A stretch of DNA of 64,000 nucleotides from an uncultured Bacilli bacterium. Its GTDB lineage: Bacteria > Bacillota_I > Bacilli_A > RF39 > UBA660. Shown piece by piece: positions 1 to 10,789 of this stretch; positions within the stretch are counted from its first letter, which is position 1; every line of letters begins with the position of its first letter. Both the position numbers and the translations under genes were made by a program. The notes beneath the pieces are model-generated. The model was not told the DNA's origin. It did not search any database and saw only the letters and a program-made list of their open reading frames with translations. The stretch covers positions 186,001-250,000 of the forward strand of contig CAKOMY010000001.1 of NCBI GenBank assembly GCA_934096815.1, written 5' to 3'.

Positions 1-1
1 A

Positions 2-82
2 ACAACTACACCTGATTTATATGAAATAATGAAATTATTAGGTAAAGATAGAGTTATGAAAAGATTAAACAATCTAAAATAG
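2..82 (+). CDS. C-terminal end of an unidentified protein (partial)
   Basis: An open frame enters from the left edge and stops at TAG 80-82, giving 26 residues ending LLGKDRVMKRLNNLK. The fragment is too short to name. It is probably real because it has the lysine-rich, AT-biased codon use of its neighbours and ends just before a repeat-rich promoter region. No other frame is open here. Confidence 0.5.
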   Translation, partial: TTTPDLYEIMKLLGKDRVMKRLNNLK

Positions 83-100
83 GTTGTTTTTCTTTTGGTG

Positions 101-188
101 TTATAGTGAACAATTTTTAATATTTATGTAAAATTGTTCAGTTAAGTGAACAAAAATGTTTACTTTTGTAAAATTGTTCACTATAATG
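101..188. repeat. 40-bp tandem repeat with inverted TGAACA/TGTTCA elements upstream of the ATPase gene
   Basis: Two copies of a 40-bp unit lie at about 105-140 and 145-180. Each starts AGTGAACAA and ends GTAAAATTGTTCA. The outer arms, TTATAGTGAACAATTTT (101-117) and its exact reverse complement (171-187), form a 17-bp inverted repeat. The array ends about 20 bp before the start of the AAA_14 gene. It could be an operator array or an RNA structure in the leader. A comparable array with a different sequence precedes the second AAA_14 gene. Confidence 0.85.
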
Positions 189-206
189 TAATTAGGTGAT
201 GCATTT

Positions 207-1400
207 ATGATAACTCGTAATCATTATATTGAACAAATTAAAGGATTTTATGATTCTGATTTGATTAAAATAATTGTAGGAATAAGAAGAAGTGGTAAGT
301 CTATAATTTTAGAACAAATTATGGACGACATTAAAAGTAAGACTGATAATATTATATATTTGAACTTTGAAGATGAAGCAATAACTACAAATATTTATAA
401 TGCAGAAACATTAATTAAATATGTTAATGATAATCGTAAAGAAGGAAAATGTTATATCTTTTTAGATGAAATACAATTAATTGATAATTGGAATAATGCA
501 GTTAAAAGTTTAAGATTACATAATAATTCTATATTTATAACTGGATCTAATTCTAAATTGTTATCTAAAGAATATACTGATGCATTTAGTGGTAGATATG
601 TTTCATTTAGAATTCATCCTTTTGTATATAAAGAAATACTAGAATATTCAAAAGAACTTGGAATTGAAGTCAGCCCTATTGATTATTTAATATGGGGTGG
701 TTTTCCTAAAAGGTTTGAATTTAAAGAAAAAGATATGATTAGGTATTTAAATGATTTAAATGAAAGTATAATTGTTAAAGATTTAATATTAAGATTTAAA
801 ATTCAAAATGAAGAATTATTTAAAAGAATTGTTAATTATACTTTAATATCTAATTCTAGGATTTTTTCTGCAAGAAGTATAGAAGGTTATTTAAAAAATG
901 AACATATAGATGCTTCTATAAATACGATTATTAAATATTTAGGATATTTAGAGGAGGCTTGTGTTATAAATCGAATTAAACCTTATTCTTCTAAGACTAA
1001 GAGTGAATTATCATATTATTTTAAAGTTTATAATGAAGATGTTTCTTTTAACTCAATTAGATGTATGAATAATAGATATGATTTAACTCATAATTTAGAA
1101 AATATTGTTTATAATGAATTAATTTATATGGACTATGAACTTAAGGTACTTAAAAAAGATGCTGATGATAAAGAAATAGATTTTATTGCTTATAAAGATG
1201 GAAAAAAATATTATATTCAAGTTGCTTATAGTGTTGCTGATGATAAGGCTTATGAAAGAGAATTTGGAGCTTTTGAAAAATTAGATAATAGTAGCAAAAA
1301 GATACTAATTACTAATGATGATATAGATTATTCAACTAGTTTGGTTACACATATTAAATTTAAAGATTTTTTGTTGTTTGATTCTTTAGATGATTGTTAA
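207..1400 (+). CDS. Orphan AAA_14 ATPase with C-terminal DUF4143 nuclease-like domain
   Basis: This 397-residue protein belongs to the AAA_14/DUF4143 family of solitary ATPases, whose cellular role is unsettled. The N-terminal ATPase has the P-loop GIRRSGKS at about residues 25-32, a Walker B motif YIFLDEI and a sensor motif TGSNS. The C-terminal half ends with a PD-(D/E)XK-like pattern (LENIVYNEL, then EIDF, then YYIQVA), as in DUF4143 proteins. The start follows AGGTGAT at 193-199. The gene stands alone behind a 40-bp repeat array. A second family member lies at 35454-36803. Family assignment is firm; function is not. Confidence 0.88.
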   Translation: MITRNHYIEQIKGFYDSDLIKIIVGIRRSGKSIILEQIMDDIKSKTDNIIYLNFEDEAITTNIYNAETLIKYVNDNRKEGKCYIFLDEIQLIDNWNNAVKSLRLHNNSIFITGSNSKLLSKEYTDAFSGRYVSFRIHPFVYKEILEYSKELGIEVSPIDYLIWGGFPKRFEFKEKDMIRYLNDLNESIIVKDLILRFKIQNEELFKRIVNYTLISNSRIFSARSIEGYLKNEHIDASINTIIKYLGYLEEACVINRIKPYSSKTKSELSYYFKVYNEDVSFNSIRCMNNRYDLTHNLENIVYNELIYMDYELKVLKKDADDKEIDFIAYKDGKKYYIQVAYSVADDKAYEREFGAFEKLDNSSKKILITNDDIDYSTSLVTHIKFKDFLLFDSLDDC

Positions 1401-1467
1401 AAATAGTATGATTTTCTTAAGAATTTTGTTAAAATATGAAATGTAATTGAGGAAGGATGGTTTTGGT

Positions 1468-2301
1468 ATGGCTTTTAAATCAAATAATATTAGAAATAGA
1501 ATAAATACTAAGAAAGAATTGGTTAAATTATTAAAAAGTTATGAAGATATATTATCTATTCAAATGGTGGACTATTTAAAATCTTTAATAGATTTAGAAT
1601 TTTCTGTTGTGAGGAATAATATAAGTGATAAAGACAGAGTCGTTTTATCTGAATTACAGATATATAGAAAAGTTGCAATGTATAATATTTATAATCGAGC
1701 ACTTTATCTTTTTAATAAAAGTAATATTGATCTTGTTATAGATGATGATTTAGCTTTAACGATATACACTTCAATAAAAGAAAAAAATATTAAATTATTT
1801 GATTTTGATTACAATCTTTATGCAAATAATTTTGATTTAATATTTAACTTACCTGGGGATTATAAATGTTTGTCTGTTGGTAATATATCATTATTTCAAA
1901 CGTTTGATAATGATGAACAAAGGAATCTTGAATTAAAGAATGTAATGAGTATATTAGAAAATTTATATAATAGAAAAAATCCATATTCTAGTTCTTCTGA
2001 TTATGATAAGTATAATTATTTACGTTGGAATTCTGAACATTATAAAAAAATTCATGAATATGAAGAAAAGTATAGACAATTAGATTGTAAGAAAGAATTG
2101 ACTGATGAAGAAAAAAGAGAAGTAGAAATTACTAAATATTTTAATGAATTATTATTAGAAGATTATGGATTGACACGTAATAGTTTTATTGAAGAAAAGA
2201 ATGGAATTAATTTTGATCCTTATAAAGTAAGTGAACTTAAAAAAACACTTGTTAAAAAAATGCCAAATTTAACTATTACTAATCATATTAAGTATTTGTA
2301 A
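1468..2301 (+). CDS. Conserved-looking hypothetical protein
   Basis: I do not recognise this 277-residue protein. It has no signal peptide or membrane segment. It is mostly helical, rich in Lys, Asn and Tyr, with a charged helical stretch around residues 185-220 (EKYRQLDCKKELTDEEKR) that could be a short coiled coil. The ATG at 1468 is preferred over a TTG at 1447 because GAGGAAGG (1449-1456) is a good ribosome site for the former. It stands alone between the AAA_14 gene and pcrA and is followed by a terminator. Confidence 0.7.
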   Translation: MAFKSNNIRNRINTKKELVKLLKSYEDILSIQMVDYLKSLIDLEFSVVRNNISDKDRVVLSELQIYRKVAMYNIYNRALYLFNKSNIDLVIDDDLALTIYTSIKEKNIKLFDFDYNLYANNFDLIFNLPGDYKCLSVGNISLFQTFDNDEQRNLELKNVMSILENLYNRKNPYSSSSDYDKYNYLRWNSEHYKKIHEYEEKYRQLDCKKELTDEEKREVEITKYFNELLLEDYGLTRNSFIEEKNGINFDPYKVSELKKTLVKKMPNLTITNHIKYL

Positions 2302-2320
2302 AATTGTATTTTATAATTAT

Positions 2321-2352
2321 AAAAGATAGCTTATTTTATAGCTATTTTTTAT
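2321..2352 (+). terminator. Rho-independent terminator
   Basis: The stem is ATAGCT (2326-2331) paired with AGCTAT (2340-2345) around an AT loop, followed by a run of T. It ends the hypothetical gene transcript before pcrA. Confidence 0.75.
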
Positions 2353-2449
2353 TTAATTATTTTTTGTGAAATTTTTGTTTGTTCGATAGACACAAAATTT
2401 AATATTTGTTAAAATTGATGTTAGTGAAAATACTTGGAGGTATTGTGTT

Positions 2450-4528
2450 ATGAATGATTTACTTAAAAATTTAAATGATGAACAAATAGAGGCTGTTAAA
2501 CATAATGAAGGACCTTGTTTAGTACTAGCTGGGGCTGGTTCTGGTAAGACAAAGGTTTTAACTAATCGTATTGCTTATTTGATAGAAAATGGCGTAAGAG
2601 ATTATAATATTTTAGCTATTACATTTACAAATAAGGCTGCTAAAGAAATGAGAGATAGAGTTTATAATTTAGTTGGAGATGTTGCTTCTTTTATTGGAAC
2701 TTTTCACTCATTAGGCTTGAGAATTATTAGAGAAAATTGTGGATATTTAAATTTACCTTCTAATTTTAGTATTATTGATAGTGATGATGTATTAACTGTT
2801 ATTAAGAAGATTCTTAAAGATATGAATTTAGATACAAAACAATATAGTCCTTCTTATATTAGAAATAGAATATCTTTTATAAAGAATCAAATGCTTAGTG
2901 AAATGGAACTTGATAAGTTTTTTAATACGCCTATAGATAAAATAGTTGTAGATGTATACTATAAATATAACGAAAGACTTATTGCTAGTGCGGCAGTTGA
3001 CTTTGATGATTTATTATTAATGCCTGTTAGGTTATTTGAACATAATAAAGAGATACTTGAACATTATCAAGAAAGATATAAATATATATTAATTGATGAG
3101 TATCAGGATACAAATCCAGTTCAGTATAAGTTATCTAAATTACTTGCAAGTAAATATAAAAATATATTTGTTGTTGGTGATATGAATCAAAGTATTTATG
3201 CATTTAGACAAGCAGATTATCATAACATAGTTAATTTTGAAAAAGATTATGCTAATGCGAAAACAATTAAGTTAGAACATAATTATAGAAGTACAAATAA
3301 TATTTTAAATGCGGCTAATGATGTAATAAGTCATAATAAGGAAAGAAAAGATTTAAGGTTATATTCTGATAAAGGTGATGGTCCTAAAATCACTTATTTA
3401 AGAAGTTATGATGAAAAACATGAAATATCTTTAGTTATAGATGAAATTAATAAATTATATTTAGATGGTTATGAACCTAAAGATGTAGCTATTCTATATA
3501 GAACTAATGCTCAATCAAGAACTATTGAAGAGGTGTTTGCTTCTAAAGGTATTCCTTATAAAATTTATGGTAGTTATTATTTCTATAATAGAAAAGAAAT
3601 TAAAGATTTAATATCTTATTTAAAATTAATTTATAATGATAAAGATGAAATTAGTTTAAGAAGAATTATAAATGTACCTAAAAGAGGTATTGGAGATAGT
3701 GCTATTAAAGATATTGAACTTAGAGCTAATTTAAATCAGTGTAGTATGTATGATGCACTTGAAAGTAAGAAAGAATTGGAGTTTAAAGATATAATTGAAT
3801 CTATTAAGAAAACTAGTGAAAATTTATCGTTAACAGAGTTGATTGATGAAGTTCTTGATAAATCAGGAATGAAGAAAGAACTTGAAGATAGTCATTTAAT
3901 TGAAGATGAAACTAGATTAGAGAACCTAATGGAATTTAAAAGTATAACTGCTTCTTATGAAGAGAGAACTGGCTCTGTTAATTTAGGAGACTTTTTAGAA
4001 GAGATATCTTTAGTTTCTGATCAAGCTAATCATACGGAAGATGGCAATGTAGTTACTTTAATGACTTTACATAGTGCGAAGGGGCTTGAATTTCCAGTTG
4101 TGTTTATGGTTGGAATGGAAGAAGGTATTTTTCCTCATAATATGTCTATTATGGAAGATAATATTGAAGAAGAAAGAAGACTTTGTTATGTAGGAATAAC
4201 TAGAGCTAAAGAAAAACTTTATTTAACAAACGCTAAGAGAAGAATGCTTTATGGTAAAGATCAAATGAATGTACCTTCTAGATTTATTGCAGAAATTAAA
4301 GATGATTTACTGGAAAAGAATGAAATAAATAAAGAAGAAAAGATTTTTAAAAAGGGTGAAATGTATACTAAAGATAATAGTGATATTGTTAAAGGTAGTA
4401 TTATTGATCATACAGAATATGGACTTGGGGCTGTAATTGATGTTAGTGGTAGCTTAATAACTGTGGCTTTTAAGTGTGGTGTTAAAAAATTAATGAAGAA
4501 TCATAAAAGTATTACGAAAGTTAGCTAA
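2450..4528 (+). CDS. pcrA: ATP-dependent DNA helicase PcrA/UvrD (superfamily 1A)
   Basis: PcrA is a 3'-5' DNA helicase that acts in nucleotide-excision repair and in removing RecA filaments and replication blocks. The 692-residue length is usual for the family. Visible motifs are Q-motif and motif I (LNDEQ, AGAGSGKT at about residues 28-35), Ia (AITFTNKAA), II (LIDEYQDTN), III (VGDMNQSIYAFRQAD), IV (LEHNYRS), V (LMTLHSAKGLEF) and VI (YVGITRAKEKLYL). The C-terminal tail carries the degenerate Tudor-like segment seen in PcrA. The start follows TGGAGG. ligA is directly downstream, the usual pcrA-ligA pairing in Firmicutes, although a hairpin separates them. Confidence 0.97.
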   Translation: MNDLLKNLNDEQIEAVKHNEGPCLVLAGAGSGKTKVLTNRIAYLIENGVRDYNILAITFTNKAAKEMRDRVYNLVGDVASFIGTFHSLGLRIIRENCGYLNLPSNFSIIDSDDVLTVIKKILKDMNLDTKQYSPSYIRNRISFIKNQMLSEMELDKFFNTPIDKIVVDVYYKYNERLIASAAVDFDDLLLMPVRLFEHNKEILEHYQERYKYILIDEYQDTNPVQYKLSKLLASKYKNIFVVGDMNQSIYAFRQADYHNIVNFEKDYANAKTIKLEHNYRSTNNILNAANDVISHNKERKDLRLYSDKGDGPKITYLRSYDEKHEISLVIDEINKLYLDGYEPKDVAILYRTNAQSRTIEEVFASKGIPYKIYGSYYFYNRKEIKDLISYLKLIYNDKDEISLRRIINVPKRGIGDSAIKDIELRANLNQCSMYDALESKKELEFKDIIESIKKTSENLSLTELIDEVLDKSGMKKELEDSHLIEDETRLENLMEFKSITASYEERTGSVNLGDFLEEISLVSDQANHTEDGNVVTLMTLHSAKGLEFPVVFMVGMEEGIFPHNMSIMEDNIEEERRLCYVGITRAKEKLYLTNAKRRMLYGKDQMNVPSRFIAEIKDDLLEKNEINKEEKIFKKGEMYTKDNSDIVKGSIIDHTEYGLGAVIDVSGSLITVAFKCGVKKLMKNHKSITKVS

Positions 4529-4549
4529 ATTTGTAGTTAACTTTTTTTA
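4517..4549 (+). terminator. Rho-independent terminator overlapping the pcrA stop codon
   Basis: AAAGTTA (4517-4523) pairs with TAACTTT (4538-4544) across a loop that contains the pcrA stop, followed by a T run. Confidence 0.6.
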
Positions 4550-4559
4550 TTATTTTTGA

Positions 4560-6566
<2,007 letters not shown>

Positions 6567-6625
6567 CAAATTATGTAAACTAGAAATATATAATAAGATA
6601 TAGTATAATGAATTTGAGGTGTTAT

Positions 6626-7096
6626 ATGAATAATATAAAAAAGTTTTATAAAAATAACCGTATTTATTGTATTTTAATGGGAATAAGTATATTTTGTCTT
6701 GCTATTATAGCTGTACTTTGTATAATTTATTTTGTCAATCAAACTAAAAATGATAAGTATGGAGATAGATTAAATGGAATTGAATCAGTTCAAATTACTG
6801 AAGATAAGACAAATGAGATGGTTAATTTAATTAAAGAAAATGAATTAGTAGATAATGCTAGTGTTAGTATAAAAGGAAAAATAATTTATATAACTGTTTC
6901 ATTAAAAGATGGAAAAGTTACTGATGCTCAATCTATTGCGGTTAAATCATTATCTTCTTTAAGCGAAGATGAAAAAGCATTTTACGATATTAATTTTGCT
7001 TTTACTAAAAATGATGATGATACTTTCCCTATTATGGGTTATAAAAAGAGTGATGCTACTATAATTTCTTGGTCTAGAGTTAATGGTGAAGAGTAA
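6626..7096 (+). CDS. Single-pass membrane protein of unknown function
   Basis: This 156-residue protein has a short basic cytoplasmic start, one transmembrane helix at about residues 13-37 (ILMGISIFCLAIIAVLC) and a soluble C-terminal part of about 115 residues outside the membrane. I recognise no family. The ATG at 6626 is preferred because GAGGT at 6616-6620 lies just upstream and TATAAT at 6604-6609 overlaps the alternative ATG at 6608. Its stop overlaps the start of the next gene by one base (TAATG), so it is translationally coupled to the substrate-binding/GGDEF protein and may act with it. Confidence 0.75.
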   Translation: MNNIKKFYKNNRIYCILMGISIFCLAIIAVLCIIYFVNQTKNDKYGDRLNGIESVQITEDKTNEMVNLIKENELVDNASVSIKGKIIYITVSLKDGKVTDAQSIAVKSLSSLSEDEKAFYDINFAFTKNDDDTFPIMGYKKSDATIISWSRVNGEE

Positions 7097-9117
7097 TGAA
7101 AAAGGCTAAAAAAATTATAATTATTATTGTATCTCTTTTATTAATAGTTGGTGTTGGATGTTTTATATATTTTAATTATTTATATGATTCTAATAAGTTA
7201 AATATTAAAGAAAAAGAGTGGATAAATAATAATGCGAATAAGGTTGTATCATTTGGAATACCTGCTAATATAAATAATTTTAGTAAAAATGGTAGTGGTG
7301 TTTTTTATGATTTTACTAGTGATTTAGAAAGTGAATATAAGTTAAATATTAATGATAATACTTATAATACTTTTGATAATAGTTTAGGCTTTTATGTAAC
7401 AAATAAAGAATCTGCTAATGATTTATTATTTTATAAAGATTTTTATGTTTTAGTAAGTAAAGATGATAAGGTTATTACTAATATTAATAATATTAGATCT
7501 GAGAAGATAGGGACGTTAAATGATTATTCTACTGTATTAACAAGTAATACTGATTTTGTTGGAACTATAAGTCTTGCTAATAATAAAGATTCTTTGTTAA
7601 GTGATTTTAATGCATCTAATTATAGTTATATATTTATACCTTTAAATGAATATATAGATGAAATTATAAGTAATAATTATAAAGTTGTTTATCAATTTGA
7701 AAATATTCCAATTTATTATTATTTACATTTAGGAACAGATAAAACTTTTAATAGTGTTATTACTAAATTTTATAATGAATGGGGAAATAAATTAGAAGAA
7801 AATTATTATAGACATTTGTTTAATATATATAAAAATGAGCTTTCATTAACTGATTTAGATATTGATTCCTTTACAAAAAATGTTTATAACTTTGGATTTG
7901 TAAACAAAACTCCATTTATTGCTGGTAATGGGAATAAAGTTGGAGGTATATTGGCTGAATATTTAAAGGAATTTAGTAAATTAACTGATAGTGAATTTAA
8001 TTTTATATCATATAAAACTGCTACTGATTTGGATAAGGGGTATAATAATGGAAAATTAGATTTAATATTTAATGATAGTAGTAATAATGATGGAGTTATT
8101 AAGACAAATATTAATGAAAAATTCTATATTATTGGTAGTGATAAGGAAGAACTTTTTTATGCAAATTTAAATTTAATTAATGATAAAACTATATGTGTTA
8201 TTGATAATAGTAATTTAGCTAGTTATTTAGGTAATTATACTAATTTAAAATTAGAAAAAGTTAAAAATGAAGGTAAATTATCTAGATGTGCAAATAAGAA
8301 TAAATTAGTTGCTGTTGATGCTATCACTTATGATTATTTTAATAATAGTAAAGTTAAAAATTATCATATAGTTTATAGTGGCTATAATAGTGTTAATTAT
8401 AGTTTTAAATATAAGAATAGTGATGATGCTTTTTCTAAAGTATTTAGTTCATATATTAATACATTAGGTTTTAATAAAATGGAAATTAGAGGTATTACTT
8501 CATATAAAAGTGTTAGTGGAACTGTTAGTATTATTACAATGCTTGCTAAGTATATATTAATACTTAGTGGTGTTGGTATATTAGTTGTAGGTGTTATGGT
8601 TTATTCTAAGAAAAAAGTTAAATTAAATACTAAGATTAAAAAGGATGAAAAATTAAAATTTGTAGATATGTTGACATCTTTAAAAAATAGAAATTATTTA
8701 AATGAGAGAATTGAGATATGGAATCAAAACACTATTTATCCTCAGGCTATAATTGTTATTGATTTAAATAATATTAAATATTTAAATGATACTTTTGGTC
8801 ATGAAGAGGGAGATAAGCAAATAATGGCAGCTGCTAATGTTTTACATCAAAATCAATTAGATAATACTGAAATTATGAGAACTGATGGTAATGAATTTAT
8901 GATTTATTTAGTTGGTTATAATGAGAAACAAGTTGTGAATTATATTAAAAAATTAGTTAAAGAATTTAATAATTTACCTTATGAATATGGAGCAGCAATT
9001 GGTTTTAGTATGATTGTTGATGATTTGAAATTAATAGATGATGCTATTAATGAGGCTTCGCTTCTTATGAGGGAAAATAAAGAAATTGAGTATAGTGAAA
9101 ATGAAAAACAAAGTTAA
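7096..9117 (+). CDS. Membrane sensor: two substrate-binding-like domains plus degenerate GGDEF domain
   Basis: The 673-residue protein has a membrane anchor at about residues 5-27, then two extracytoplasmic segments resembling family-3 solute-binding domains (KVVSFGIPANI near 50 and NFGFVNKTPF near 270). A second transmembrane helix follows at about 482-505, then a cytoplasmic GGDEF-type domain from about 523. The fold motifs are present (SLKNRNYLNERI, IDLNNIKYLNDTFGHEEGD), but the signature reads TDGNEF (about 596-601) instead of GGDEF. Diguanylate cyclase activity is therefore doubtful; it may bind nucleotide or act as a pseudoenzyme. It probably senses an extracellular small molecule. It overlaps its upstream partner by 1 base and the yihY-like gene by 17. 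Confidence 0.85.
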   Translation: MKKAKKIIIIIVSLLLIVGVGCFIYFNYLYDSNKLNIKEKEWINNNANKVVSFGIPANINNFSKNGSGVFYDFTSDLESEYKLNINDNTYNTFDNSLGFYVTNKESANDLLFYKDFYVLVSKDDKVITNINNIRSEKIGTLNDYSTVLTSNTDFVGTISLANNKDSLLSDFNASNYSYIFIPLNEYIDEIISNNYKVVYQFENIPIYYYLHLGTDKTFNSVITKFYNEWGNKLEENYYRHLFNIYKNELSLTDLDIDSFTKNVYNFGFVNKTPFIAGNGNKVGGILAEYLKEFSKLTDSEFNFISYKTATDLDKGYNNGKLDLIFNDSSNNDGVIKTNINEKFYIIGSDKEELFYANLNLINDKTICVIDNSNLASYLGNYTNLKLEKVKNEGKLSRCANKNKLVAVDAITYDYFNNSKVKNYHIVYSGYNSVNYSFKYKNSDDAFSKVFSSYINTLGFNKMEIRGITSYKSVSGTVSIITMLAKYILILSGVGILVVGVMVYSKKKVKLNTKIKKDEKLKFVDMLTSLKNRNYLNERIEIWNQNTIYPQAIIVIDLNNIKYLNDTFGHEEGDKQIMAAANVLHQNQLDNTEIMRTDGNEFMIYLVGYNEKQVVNYIKKLVKEFNNLPYEYGAAIGFSMIVDDLKLIDDAINEASLLMRENKEIEYSENEKQS

Positions 9118-9961
9118 GAATGGATTTAATAATACTTTAACTAGATTTAAGCATTATATTATGAATGTAATTAAGATATTAAAAAAGCCGGAGATGGCCG
9201 TATTACCGGGACAACTGGCTTTTTCTATAATATTATCTATTGTTCCTATTATTACACTTATAGGTTATGGAGCGTCTTATTTTAATATTTCAATGGATAC
9301 TATAATTAATATGGTTAAAAGTAATTTTTCGGAAAATATAGTTAAGATGATTGTTCCTATAATTAGTGGTGATAGTATTGATTTAAATTTAATTATTATG
9401 TTGTGTTCAATGTTATATTTTGCATCAAATGGACCTAATTCAATAATTTTTGTTACGAATAGTATTTATGGATTTGAACAAACAAGTTGGATTAAAAGAA
9501 GAATTAAAGCAATAGTTATGACTTTCTTAGTTATTGTACTTTATTTATTTATTCTTCTTGTACCGGTTTTTGGTAGTAAGATTATTGATGCAATAGATTA
9601 TTTTAATATAAAGTCAGTATTAACTAGTTTACTTGGAATTATGCAAGGACCTATTTCATGGGTGATAATCTTTATTTTTATTAAAGTTATATTTACTATT
9701 GCACCTAATAAGAGTATTGATCCTGTTAGAATTAATGTTGGAGCTATATTTACTTCACTTGGTTTTATTTCTGTAACTCATTTCTATAGTTATTATGTTA
9801 GCCATTTTGCTAAGTATGATATATTTTATGCAGGACTATCTAGTGTTATGGTTCTACTTTTATGGATTTATTTTCTAAGTAATATATTAGTTATTGGAAT
9901 ATCACTTACGACAGAAGTTAAAGATGAAGATTTACCAAAAAGTGGAAAGTTAAATTTTTAA
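9101..9961 (+). CDS. YihY/UPF0761 (BrkB-like) family inner-membrane protein
   Basis: The 286-residue polytopic protein has the YihY/BrkB layout: an amphipathic N-terminus, the conserved start of the first helix (AVLPGQLAFSIILSIVPIITLIG), and about six membrane helices with the late motif LSSVMVLLLWIYFLSNILVIG. The family's role is uncertain; it was once wrongly called ribonuclease BN. The ATG at 9101 lies inside the end of the previous gene, giving a 17-base overlap and probable translational coupling. A TTG at 9086 and a GTG at 9095 are alternatives. Confidence 0.88.
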   Translation: MKNKVKNGFNNTLTRFKHYIMNVIKILKKPEMAVLPGQLAFSIILSIVPIITLIGYGASYFNISMDTIINMVKSNFSENIVKMIVPIISGDSIDLNLIIMLCSMLYFASNGPNSIIFVTNSIYGFEQTSWIKRRIKAIVMTFLVIVLYLFILLVPVFGSKIIDAIDYFNIKSVLTSLLGIMQGPISWVIIFIFIKVIFTIAPNKSIDPVRINVGAIFTSLGFISVTHFYSYYVSHFAKYDIFYAGLSSVMVLLLWIYFLSNILVIGISLTTEVKDEDLPKSGKLNF

Positions 9962-10223
9962 ATTTAAGACATAATAAGAATGTGCACACGAATATTACTT
10001 AGTGCACGATTAAATATTTTATGATATCAATCTAGTATTGTTGTACTAACGATATTGTAAAGTAATATTTGAGATGTACATTTAAATGTGCATCTTTTTT
10101 TGATAGTTATCGACCAAAATTAGTGCTCTGTATATTAAAAGTGGTCGATAACTTTCATTTTTAATAAAATAATAGAATTTATTTAAATTATATGATAGTA
10201 TTGATATTGAAGGTGGGATAATA
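9962..10223. other. Structured intergenic region without a protein gene
   Basis: This 262-base gap holds several inverted repeats: GTGCAC pairs at about 9982 and 10002, TAGTA/TACTA near 10034-10047 flanked by GATATC/GATAT, a terminator at 10072-10101, and AGTTATCGACCA (10105-10116) with its exact inverse at 10142-10153. It could encode a small RNA ending at 10101, or simply be the yihY 3' end plus a regulatory palindrome. No ORF of note is seen. Confidence 0.45.
10072..10101 (+). terminator. Rho-independent terminator
   Basis: AGATGTACAT (10072-10081) pairs with ATGTGCATCT (10086-10095) with one G-U pair, loop TTAA, followed by seven T. It lies 110 bases after the yihY stop. Confidence 0.85.
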
Positions 10224-10709
10224 ATGAAAAGTAAAAAATTAAAATCTATTAATTATGAAAGTAATGATACTAAAGAAATAAAAAGTTTAATTATTATTAC
10301 TGTGGTAGTTGTTATTATTGCTGTTGGATTATTTTTCTTAACTAATTATTTAAATAATAAGAAGACAAGTAGTAATACAAAAATTGATTATGATACTTGT
10401 ATAGTTGGTAATATGTTTAATAGACCTTATAATGAATATTATGTATTTTTATATAGTAGTACTGATAAAAATGCTTCTACATATAAAGGTTTAATTACAT
10501 CATACAAAGATAAAGATGATGCTTTAAAAATATATTATGTTGATATGAATGATAAGTTTAATTCTGCATATTTAAGTGAAGCAAGTAATAAGAAACCAAC
10601 TGATGTTAATGAGGTTAAAATTAAAGAATCTGCATTAATATTAATTAAAGATGGTAAAGTAGAAAAATATTATGAATCTTTAGAAGATTATAAAAACACT
10701 TTAAAATAG
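10224..10709 (+). CDS. Membrane-anchored thioredoxin-fold protein lacking a CxxC site
   Basis: This 161-residue protein has a cytoplasmic basic segment, one transmembrane helix at about residues 21-44 (IIITVVVVIIAVGLFFLT) and an external domain whose order of elements suggests a thioredoxin fold: a strand (EYYVFLYSS), a helix, a strand (IYYVDMND), then a late edge strand (ALILIKDGKVEKYYESLE). No CxxC pair follows the first strand; the single Cys precedes it. It is therefore unlikely to be a redox enzyme and may be a structural or chaperone version. The start follows GAAGGTGGG. It is transcribed alone and ends at a terminator. Confidence 0.7.
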   Translation: MKSKKLKSINYESNDTKEIKSLIIITVVVVIIAVGLFFLTNYLNNKKTSSNTKIDYDTCIVGNMFNRPYNEYYVFLYSSTDKNASTYKGLITSYKDKDDALKIYYVDMNDKFNSAYLSEASNKKPTDVNEVKIKESALILIKDGKVEKYYESLEDYKNTLK

Positions 10710-10738
10710 AACTTAGTGTAAAAACTTAAGTTTTTTTA
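10710..10738 (+). terminator. Rho-independent terminator
   Basis: AACTTA (10710-10715) pairs with TAAGTT (10727-10732), followed by a T run, immediately after the thioredoxin-fold gene. Confidence 0.65.
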
Positions 10739-10789
10739 TTTGTTTTTTATAAAAATGTGATATTATGTTATTGTATAGGATATGGTAAT

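Noticed and set aside
101..188. CRISPR array
   Set aside because: There are only two units with similar, not unique, spacers, and no cas genes nearby. It is better explained as an upstream operator-like repeat.
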